Source: Pseudomonadota bacterium (GTDB lineage: Bacteria; Desulfobacterota; Anaeroferrophillalia; Anaeroferrophillales; Tharpellaceae). From it: a DNA stretch of 5,289 nt. Of the stretch, positions 1-4,897 are shown in pieces. The notes below the pieces were generated by a model that had not been told where the DNA came from, made no database searches, and saw nothing but the letters and a program-made list of their open reading frames with translations. The position numbers and the translations under genes are program-made. The DNA is taken from NCBI GenBank assembly GCA_015486505.1, contig WFRP01000019.1, forward strand, positions 1-5,289. The letters are read 5' to 3'. The first letter of the stretch is position 1, and every line of letters begins with the position of its first letter.

Positions 1-734
1 CTCCGGACTGGCAGGGCAGCGGGCAGCTTTTCGTGATGCTGCAGCATAATCTGTTTACGCCCCTGTTCGCGGCGGTGCTGGTCGGGATGTTGCTTTTGTT
101 CGCGCTGCACTATATTCTGATCGGGGCCAAGAAGTTTTCGCATGACGGCCCGCAGATATCCTACTACAGTATCATCAGTCGCCTGGTGCATGTTGTGGTC
201 GCGGTGTCGTTTACGGTGCTGACGGTTTCCGGTTTGCTGATTATCTTCGGGAAACTGTTTCATGGCGGCAGCCTGGTGCAGGGGGCCCGTTTTCTCCATG
301 CTCCGGCGGCGGTAGTTTTTCTGCCGGCGGTGCTTGTCCTTTTTCTGCTCTGGGTCAAAGAGATGCTGCCGGCGGCCTATGATCTCGATTGGCTCCTGGT
401 TTTCGGCGGCTATCTGAGCCGCAGGAAGCAGGTTGTGGCGGCCGGGAAGTTTAATCCCGGGCAGAAATCGTGGTTCTGGCTCGCGGTTGGCGGCGGCGTG
501 GTGATGGCACTTAGCGGTTATTATCTGTTCAGCTTCGCGACGGATCTGCCGAATATCCGGCTGGCCGCGATTATCCATAATTTTTTCGCTGTGATTCTGC
601 TGCTGATGTTTATGATTCATCTTTATATGGCGATTTTCGCAGTCAAAGGCTCGCTCAAGAGTATGCTGACCGGCAAAAAAAGCGCCGAAGAAGTGGCGAT
701 GATGCACAGTAAGTATTATGAGAAAATCACCTGA
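1..734 (+). CDS. Formate dehydrogenase gamma-type cytochrome b subunit (5' partial)
   Basis: Membrane cytochrome b that would take electrons from a periplasmic formate dehydrogenase (or a related molybdo-oxidoreductase) and reduce quinone. The frame stays open from base 3 to the left edge (codons read PDWQGSGQLFV before the GTG at 33), so the gene is 5'-truncated by the window and the GTG at 33 is probably not its start. Counting from that GTG, there is a helix at about 8-30, a GAKKFSHDG loop typical of long FdhC/FdnI-like proteins, then four core helices. Four histidines match the E. coli FdnI diheme ligands: H53 (RLVH), H89 (RFLH), H182 (IIHN) and H196 (MIHLYMA). The H182-H196 spacing of 14 equals FdnI H155-H169. 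The quinone-site-like motif KFNPGQK (139-145) and the tail VKGSLKSMLTGK also match the family. The DUF4492 gene follows after 18 nt. Thiosulfate or polysulfide reductase cytochrome b is a less likely alternative. Confidence 0.85.
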   Translation, partial: PDWQGSGQLFVMLQHNLFTPLFAAVLVGMLLLFALHYILIGAKKFSHDGPQISYYSIISRLVHVVVAVSFTVLTVSGLLIIFGKLFHGGSLVQGARFLHAPAAVVFLPAVLVLFLLWVKEMLPAAYDLDWLLVFGGYLSRRKQVVAAGKFNPGQKSWFWLAVGGGVVMALSGYYLFSFATDLPNIRLAAIIHNFFAVILLLMFMIHLYMAIFAVKGSLKSMLTGKKSAEEVAMMHSKYYEKIT

Positions 735-752
735 AATTGGCCTGGAATTGAG

Positions 753-1052
753 ATGGTAAGCTGGAGCATGAAACCGATGCAGTCAGATAGAGCCGGGCGG
801 TCGGAAAATTGTTCGGGTCTCCGGCAATACCTTGTCGGCCTGTTCCATTTTTACCGGGACGGTTTTCGCTCGATGCGGACCGGCAAGCTCCTGTGGCGGA
901 TAATCCTGCTCAAGATTGCGGTTTTTCTGCTGATCATGAAACTGTTTTTTCCCAATTATCTGCAGACCCATTTTCGTAACGACCGGCAGCGGGCCGATCA
1001 TGTTTTAACCAACTTGACAGATCCTGGATCTTTTAACTCAGGAGGAAGATAA
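753..1052 (+). CDS. DUF4492 family small membrane protein, cydA-linked
   Basis: A 99-residue protein recognised as DUF4492, a family of unknown function usually found just upstream of cydAB in Bacteroidetes and Campylobacterota. The conserved core is at about residues 24-90: an amphipathic stretch with FYRDGFRSM (33-41), GKLLW (44-48), one membrane helix at about 47-66, then KLFFPNYL (63-70) and FRNDRQRADHV (74-84). The last nine residues are not recognisable family sequence and overlap the cydA ribosome binding site. The start is uncertain. ATG 753 has only a weak purine stretch before it (GGAATTGAG). ATG 777 has GGAG 10 nt upstream and would give 91 residues, closer to the conserved core. 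The stop lies 2 nt before cydA, so the two are almost certainly co-transcribed and translationally coupled. A role in assembly or stability of this bd-oxidase subfamily is inferred from context only. Confidence 0.8.
   Translation: MVSWSMKPMQSDRAGRSENCSGLRQYLVGLFHFYRDGFRSMRTGKLLWRIILLKIAVFLLIMKLFFPNYLQTHFRNDRQRADHVLTNLTDPGSFNSGGR
1040..1046 (+). promoter_or_regulatory. Shine-Dalgarno of cydA
   Basis: AGGAGGA, 8 nt before the GTG at 1055. It supports GTG as the cydA start and lies inside the last codons of the DUF4492 gene. Confidence 0.85.
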
Positions 1053-1054
1053 CT

Positions 1055-2587
1055 GTGGGACACCTTGATCTTGCTCAGGTGGACTGGGCCCGGGCTCAGT
1101 TTGCCTTGACTGCCATGTACCACTGGATTTTTGTGCCGCTCACTCTGGGCCTTTCCGTGTTGATAGCGTTTTTCGAAACCATCTATTACAAGACCGGCAA
1201 AGAGGAGTGGAAAAGGCTCACCCGTTTCTGGATGACCCTTTTCGGGATAAACTTTGCCATCGGGGTCGCTACCGGGATCATCATGGAGTTTCAGTTCGGC
1301 ACCAACTGGTCGAACTACTCCTGGATGGTCGGGGATATTTTCGGCGCCCCCCTGGCGGCGGAGGGGCTCTTCGCCTTTTTCCTTGAAACCACCTTTTTTG
1401 CCGTGATGTTCTTCGGCTGGGACCGGGTTTCAAAGAAGTTTCACCTGCTCTCAACCTGGCTGGTGGCGATCGGTTCCAACCTTTCGGCGTTGTGGATTCT
1501 GGTGGCCAATGCCTGGATGCAGCATCCGGTCGGGATGCATTTCAATCCCGATACCGCCCGCTTCGAGATGAAAAATTTCTGGGAGATCCTAGGCTCGCCG
1601 GTGGCGGTCAGCCATTTTGTTCATGTGACCAGCTCCGGCTTTCTCCTGGCCGCTTTGTTCGTGGTCAGTATCAGCAGCTGGTTTCTGCTGAAAAACCGGC
1701 ATGCGGAGATGGCGAAAAAAAGTATTGCGGTGGCCGCGGTCTTCGGGGTTATCTCAGCTTCCTTTGTCGGTTTGACCGGTGATGAGTCAGCTTATACCGC
1801 CGCTCAGGTCCAGCCTATGAAACTGGCGGCGATGGAGGGTCTTTATCAGGGCGGTTACAATGCTGCGATGGTGGTGGCCGGGATTCCGAATCCGGCAAAA
1901 AAACCGGGCGATACGCAGAATGAATTCAAAGCGGTAATCAAGGTGCCGGGTCTTTTGTCACTGCTTGCCAATCGCAAAATCGGCAGTTTCGTTCCCGGCA
2001 TTGACGATCTGGTTTTCGGCAACCGCAAACAGGGAATTATCAGCGCTGCGGCAAAGATTGAATCCGGGAAGAAAGCGATTGCCAGTCTCGCCACCTATAA
2101 AACCGCCCGCAAGCGCGGCCGGGCGGGGGTGGCGGCTCAGGCTCTGAAAACTTTCCGGGAAAACCAGCACTATATTGGTTACGGCTATTTTGCTAAGGCT
2201 GAAGATCTGGTGCCTGACGTTCCTCTGGTATTTTACAGTTTTCATATTATGGTGATGTTGGGAACCCTGTTCCCGGTCATTTTTATCGGCTTTCTGCTCT
2301 TTATCTACAAGCAAAATCTGGCCCGGCAGAAGTGGTTTCTAAGATTCGGCTGCTGGTCGCTCTTTCTCGGTTATCTGGCCCAGCAGAGCGGCTGGGTTGT
2401 CGCTGAAGTCGGACGCCAGCCCTGGGCAATTCAGGACCTTTTGCCGGTCTTTGTCGCCCGCTCCAACCTGACTACCGGGACGATTCAGACTACTTTCTTT
2501 ATGTTTGTTCTGGTGTTTACGGTTTTACTGATCGCGGAAGTAAGTATTATGTTGAAACAGATCAAGATCGGACCGGAGGAATTGTAA
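1055..2587 (+). CDS. cydA: Cytochrome bd quinol oxidase subunit I
   Basis: Catalytic heme subunit of cytochrome bd, which oxidises quinol and reduces O2 to water in the cytoplasmic membrane. It has 510 residues and starts at GTG behind a strong Shine-Dalgarno. Residues equivalent to E. coli ligands are visible: H23 (ALTAMYH, E. coli H19), E103 and E111 (APLAAEG, FFLET; E99 and E107), H190 (FVH; H186), M399 (IMV; M393), E451 and R454 in VAEVGRQPW (E445 and R448). Quinone-loop residues K256 and E261 (KLAAME) match K252 and E257. Between the Q loop and the M399 helix is an insert with FVPGIDDLVFGN (312-323), which I associate with the Bacteroidetes-like subfamily. E. coli R391 is replaced by H397 (YSFHIM). 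cydB follows after 1 nt. The antisense and alternate-frame ORFs over this gene are shadows. Confidence 0.97.
   Translation: MGHLDLAQVDWARAQFALTAMYHWIFVPLTLGLSVLIAFFETIYYKTGKEEWKRLTRFWMTLFGINFAIGVATGIIMEFQFGTNWSNYSWMVGDIFGAPLAAEGLFAFFLETTFFAVMFFGWDRVSKKFHLLSTWLVAIGSNLSALWILVANAWMQHPVGMHFNPDTARFEMKNFWEILGSPVAVSHFVHVTSSGFLLAALFVVSISSWFLLKNRHAEMAKKSIAVAAVFGVISASFVGLTGDESAYTAAQVQPMKLAAMEGLYQGGYNAAMVVAGIPNPAKKPGDTQNEFKAVIKVPGLLSLLANRKIGSFVPGIDDLVFGNRKQGIISAAAKIESGKKAIASLATYKTARKRGRAGVAAQALKTFRENQHYIGYGYFAKAEDLVPDVPLVFYSFHIMVMLGTLFPVIFIGFLLFIYKQNLARQKWFLRFGCWSLFLGYLAQQSGWVVAEVGRQPWAIQDLLPVFVARSNLTTGTIQTTFFMFVLVFTVLLIAEVSIMLKQIKIGPEEL
2575..2580 (+). promoter_or_regulatory. Shine-Dalgarno of cydB
   Basis: GGAGGA inside the last codons of cydA, 8 nt before the cydB ATG at 2589. 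It supports that start and translational coupling of the two subunits. Confidence 0.8.
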
Positions 2588-2588
2588 A

Positions 2589-3713
2589 ATGGGGAGTTTG
2601 AGCCTGAGCCAATTACAGCATCTCTGGTGGTTGCTGGTTGCCGTCGTCGGCGCCTTGTTTATTTTTATGACCTTTGTGCAGGGCGGGCAGACCCTGCTCT
2701 TTGCCATCGCCCGCACCGAGGATGAGAAAACCCTGGTCATCAATTCTCTGGGTAAAAAGTGGGAGTTGACCTTTACTACCCTGGTGCTTTTCGGCGGGGC
2801 TCTGTTTGCCGCTTTCCCGCTGTTTTATGCGACCAGTTTCGGCGGCGCCTACTGGGTCTGGATCCTGATTCTGTTTACGTTTATTCTCCAGGCGGTCAGT
2901 TATGAATACCGGAAAAAACCGAAAAATTTCCTCGGCGCCCGCACCTATGAAATCTTTCTTTTTATCAACGGCAGCGTCGGCATCATCCTGATCGGCGCCG
3001 CTATCGGCACCTTCTTTACCGGTTCCGGCTTCAGCTTGAACGACTATAATCTGGTTACCTGGCAGAGCCCGCTGCGGGGTCTTGAAGCGGCTTTTAATCC
3101 TTTCAATTTATCCTTCGGGCTTTTTCTGATGTTTATTGCCCGGCTCCTCGGCGCTTTGTACCTGCACAATAATATTGCGCACTCAGCCATCCGTGAACGC
3201 ACCCGGAAGGCCGCGTTCAACAACCTGCTCTGCTCTCTACCCTTTCTCCTTTATATCCTGTTTTCGCTGGTAACTATGAACGGTTTTGCGGTGAATCCGG
3301 AAAATGGCCAAATCTTTCTGGAAAGCGGCAAATATCTCAATAATCTTCTGGCAATGCCGATTCACGGCCTGGGCTTTCTCTTAGCCGGCCTGCTGCTGGT
3401 TATTTACGGGGTTATCATCAACCGTTTCAAAAACAGTGACAAAGGCATCTGGCCGGCGGGCTTAGGGGTGGTGCTGGTGGTTTTGGCGCTACTCTTTATC
3501 GCCGGTTATAACAACACCGCTTTTTACCCGTCATTTTATGATCTGCAGAGCAGTCTGACGATTGCCAATGCCTCGAGCAGCCATTACACCCTGACGGCGA
3601 TGAGTTATATTGCGATCTCGATTCCTTTCATTCTCGCCTATATTATCTATGTCTGGCACCTGCTGGACGCGCGGAAATTGACGGAAGATGATGTTGCTGC
3701 GGGAAAATATTGA
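2589..3713 (+). CDS. cydB: Cytochrome bd quinol oxidase subunit II
   Basis: Second large membrane subunit of cytochrome bd and pseudo-symmetric partner of CydA. It has 374 residues, close to E. coli CydB (379), with several strongly hydrophobic helices. The start is supported by the Shine-Dalgarno at 2575-2580. Family landmarks are WWLLV at 13-17, INSLGKKWE at 51-59 (E. coli INSIAPHWD), FGGALFAAFPLFYATSF (68-84, close to E. coli GGALFAAWPMVYAAAF) and SYEYRKK at about 103-109. The E. coli DGFD motif (26-29) is replaced by QGGQ at 31-34, and the WDGNQVW segment by WELTFTT, so the acid at E. coli D58 is kept as E59 while D29 becomes Q34. I recall QGGQ in Bacteroidetes-type CydB, so this looks like a subfamily trait and not damage. 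A small single-helix ORF follows after 16 nt. Confidence 0.95.
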   Translation: MGSLSLSQLQHLWWLLVAVVGALFIFMTFVQGGQTLLFAIARTEDEKTLVINSLGKKWELTFTTLVLFGGALFAAFPLFYATSFGGAYWVWILILFTFILQAVSYEYRKKPKNFLGARTYEIFLFINGSVGIILIGAAIGTFFTGSGFSLNDYNLVTWQSPLRGLEAAFNPFNLSFGLFLMFIARLLGALYLHNNIAHSAIRERTRKAAFNNLLCSLPFLLYILFSLVTMNGFAVNPENGQIFLESGKYLNNLLAMPIHGLGFLLAGLLLVIYGVIINRFKNSDKGIWPAGLGVVLVVLALLFIAGYNNTAFYPSFYDLQSSLTIANASSSHYTLTAMSYIAISIPFILAYIIYVWHLLDARKLTEDDVAAGKY

Positions 3714-3714
3714 G

Positions 3715-3721
3715 AGGAGGA
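3715..3721 (+). promoter_or_regulatory. Shine-Dalgarno of the small ORF after cydB
   Basis: AGGAGGA starting just after the cydB stop and 8 nt before the ATG at 3730. It is as good a site as that of cydA and is the main reason to call the 31-codon ORF real. Confidence 0.85.
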
Positions 3722-3729
3722 TAGAAAAG

Positions 3730-3825
3730 ATGATGACGCTTCTACTAATTATCGGCTGGTTTGCAGTAATCGGGGTTTCCCTGGCCGCGGCCGAAAAATT
3801 TCTCAAAAAAACCGATCTGCTGTAA
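3730..3825 (+). CDS. Putative CydX/CydS-like cytochrome bd small subunit
   Basis: A 31-codon ORF (ATG ATG ... TAA) directly after cydB. It begins MMTLLLIIGWFAVIGVSLAA and ends AEKFLKKTDLL: one membrane helix at about residues 3-21, then a short charged tail with E22, K23, K26 and K27. The layout matches known bd-oxidase mini-subunits, E. coli CydX (37 residues, one helix, glutamate just after it) and Geobacillus CydS (33 residues), which bind beside the heme-carrying CydA. I see no convincing residue-level match, in particular no N-terminal WYxAWILG, so the assignment rests on position, size, topology and the strong ribosome site. By the positive-inside rule the C-terminus would be cytoplasmic. 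Translation could begin at ATG 3730 or 3733; 3730 has the better spacing. It could be an accessory peptide of another kind. Confidence 0.7.
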   Translation: MMTLLLIIGWFAVIGVSLAAAEKFLKKTDLL

Positions 3826-3901
3826 GGTTGTGCTTTCTCCTTCAAGTTTCTGGCCCTGAGTTAATAGGGTGGCTTTTCGGTTCGGGGTCGCGTAAAGCTT
3901 G

Positions 3902-3932
3902 AGGGGATGATTCTGTCCCCTTTTCACTTTTC
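3902..3932 (+). terminator. Probable rho-independent terminator of the cyd operon
   Basis: Stem AGGGGA (3902-3907) with TCCCCT (3916-3921) and an 8-nt loop, which two wobble pairs could shorten to 4. A T-rich tail, TTTTCACTTTTC (3921-3932), follows. It sits 76 nt after the small ORF and before the convergent toxin-antitoxin genes. The reverse strand has no U-tract, so it acts rightward only. The stem is short, so the call is moderate. Confidence 0.6.
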
Positions 3933-3957
3933 ACTCACGTAACAACGTTCGTTGGGT

Positions 3958-3979
3958 GACCCTCCACCGACCCTCCACC
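3958..3979. repeat. 11-bp tandem duplication (GACCCTCCACC x2)
   Basis: GACCCTCCACC occurs twice back to back (3958-3968 and 3969-3979) with no mismatch. It lies 4 bp beyond the end of the broken tumE gene, exactly where GC-rich sequence gives way to AT-rich sequence. A small hairpin (CAAC/GTTG at 3943-3954, with outer TCAC/GTGA pairing at 3935-3938 and 3956-3959) is directly adjacent. No known element is recognised; it may be a recombination scar. Confidence 0.75.
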
Positions 3980-3983
3980 TTAA

Positions 3984-4254
3984 TTAAATCTTTTCGTACT
4001 GAGCAATCTCTAATAAAACATCGTACAATGTTGGTTCCGAACAAGCCTGCGGTTCTTCCGATTCGTGTTTATGATGAGGGAATGTCAACATCCTTTACCT
4101 CAATAAAATCCAATCGATAGCCATTGTTAAAAATTATGGAGCCACTGATGAATCCTTGTTTGCGGTTGTATACTTGTTGTTTGAGCGTGTAAGATCGAAT
4201 TGTCGGAAATTTGTTAATAACTGTTTCAAATTGAATAAAATAGGTTTCAATCAT
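3984..4254 (-). pseudogene. tumE: TumE-family toxin, internally deleted and frameshifted
   Basis: Remnant of a TumE (DUF6516) toxin of a TumE/TumA-type toxin-antitoxin module. Reading from ATG 4254-4252, the first 58 residues are typical: MIETYF, FPTIRSYTLKQQVYN, QGFISG, and NGYRLDFIEVKDVDI. The frame then ends three codons later at 4069-4071. In the next frame the family's C-terminus resumes at once: FPHHKHESEEP (4082 downward), then EPTLYDVLLEIAQYEKI and a TAA at 3984-3986. The central part, which in relatives carries a YRYHY...FRYDNAPH-like stretch of about 30 residues, is absent. The geometry fits one deletion of 3k+2 nt at about 4080-4088. The start overlaps the tumA stop by 4 nt (ATGA). 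The truncated 61-residue product is probably inactive. Family assignment is from memory of motifs. Confidence 0.8.
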
Positions 4255-4559
4255 TGTAATTCCTGAAGTCTGGTAATATTTTTTTGCAGCATTTCATATA
4301 ATCCGGACCAAAGGAGATAGTCTTCGCTATCTCCCATCATTCCTTGCTCAAATTGCTGATAAAAAGTTTCAGAGTTCATCTGATATTGTTTTTCAAATTG
4401 TTTGAGCTCCAGCGTGATATTCAAAACACCTTTTTTCAATTCAGCAATTTGGTAAGCAATAAAATTTTGGGCAAACATCTCTTGATCAGATGTAAATGCT
4501 AAAATGCGTTTAAGGCGTTGTGCTGTTTGTGGTTGTACGTGTAATTGTAAATTGAGCAT
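4251..4559 (-). CDS. tumA: TumA-like antitoxin
   Basis: A 102-residue protein matching the antitoxin partner of TumE toxins. The N-terminal half has a short strand (MLNLQLHV) and a helical region ending in IAYQIAELKKG. The second half carries the pattern I recognise for the family: YQMNSETFYQQFEQG (59-73), then GDSEDYLLWSGLYEM (76-90). The start is supported by purine-rich GGAAGAGG ending 6 nt before the ATG. It shares ATGA with the downstream toxin gene, the usual antitoxin-first arrangement. It looks intact while its toxin is broken, so it may now be an orphan antitoxin, possibly still autoregulatory or able to neutralise a related toxin elsewhere. Composition is AT-rich compared with the cyd genes, which fits acquisition by transfer. 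Confidence 0.75.
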   Translation of the reverse strand: MLNLQLHVQPQTAQRLKRILAFTSDQEMFAQNFIAYQIAELKKGVLNITLELKQFEKQYQMNSETFYQQFEQGMMGDSEDYLLWSGLYEMLQKNITRLQELQ

Positions 4560-4624
4560 ATCTTGCCTCTTCCTTAAATGGTTACAATTTCATTCTTTCG
4601 CTCCGAGGGCTCCTGTATACAAGG

Positions 4625-4666
4625 GTATCCTCCCAGGAGGATACGTCGCATATCCAGTTTCGTCAA
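4625..4666 (-). promoter_or_regulatory. Putative tumA promoter with overlapping operator dyad
   Basis: Read on the minus strand: TTGACG (4666-4661, one mismatch to the -35 consensus), a 17-nt spacer, and TATCCT (4643-4638, four of six matches to the -10). The -10 lies inside a perfect inverted repeat, GTATCCTCC-TG-GGAGGATAC (9-bp arms, 4625-4644). It sits about 65-85 nt before the tumA start and just after the upstream antitoxin gene. A dyad across the -10 is the usual layout for antitoxin autorepression. The dyad could instead act as an RNA hairpin, but no U-tract follows on either strand. Confidence 0.55.
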
Positions 4667-4674
4667 GTTCTTTT

Positions 4675-4896
4675 TCATAAACGTTCCCGGCCTTTGCGAA
4701 TTATATCGACAATTTCACTCGAGGTTATTTTTGCCTTGATTGAGGGGACATCCAAAGGAGAAGAGGCGGCTTTTTCCGGAAGCAGCGCAAAAGTTCGCCC
4801 GTCTTTTCTGCGAATCAGTACCTTTCCGGTATGTTCAGCCTGTTTGAGAACTGTGGCAAGTTTTTGTCGGGCCTCGGAGTATGTGTAAACCTGCAT
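4675..4896 (-). CDS. Phd/YefM-type antitoxin of a VapC toxin
   Basis: A 73-residue type II antitoxin. The N-terminal DNA-binding and dimerisation part (1-41) reads MQVYTYSEARQKLATVLKQA followed by GKVLIRRKDGRTFALLPE, the typical Phd/YefM layout. The C-terminal toxin-binding segment (46-73) has SPLDVPSI and SSEIVDIIRKGRERL. It starts 1 nt after the stop of the PIN-domain toxin gene, with GGAGG placed 6 nt before the ATG, so the pair is translationally coupled with the toxin first. Its product should bind and inhibit VapC and, as in other type II pairs, repress their shared promoter, which would lie beyond the right edge. The 64-codon plus-strand ORF over it is a shadow. Confidence 0.85.
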   Translation of the reverse strand: MQVYTYSEARQKLATVLKQAEHTGKVLIRRKDGRTFALLPEKAASSPLDVPSIKAKITSSEIVDIIRKGRERL

Positions 4897-4897
4897 G

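Noticed and set aside
33..35. GTG at 33 as the start of the cytochrome b gene
   Set aside because: The frame is open to the left edge and family members have sequence before the first helix. No Shine-Dalgarno is visible before 33.
1014..1019. Perfect TTGACA as a cydA promoter -35
   Set aside because: No -10-like hexamer at 16-18 nt; that spot is ACTCAG. It encodes part of the DUF4492 tail.
1855..2314. Antisense ORFs of 79 and 118 codons over cydA
   Set aside because: They are shadows of the cydA frame with no ribosome site and no recognisable protein features.
3853..3877. Second terminator-like hairpin (CCCT/AGGG then GGCTTTT) after the small ORF
   Set aside because: Only about 4 pairs plus a bulge, and a T-tract of four. 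The stem at 3902-3921 is a better candidate.
3938..3957. Integron attC-like site (AAC...GTTGGGT)
   Set aside because: GTTGGGT fits the GTTRRRY box, but the left box does not fit RYYYAAC and the whole is far shorter than known attC sites. No integrase is visible.
4069..4254. 61-residue ORF as a complete small protein
   Set aside because: The remaining TumE C-terminus is readable in the next frame directly downstream, so it is the truncated front of a broken gene.
4694..4888. 64-codon plus-strand ORF opposite the Phd/YefM antitoxin
   Set aside because: It overlaps a well-supported antitoxin almost completely and has no family-like features.
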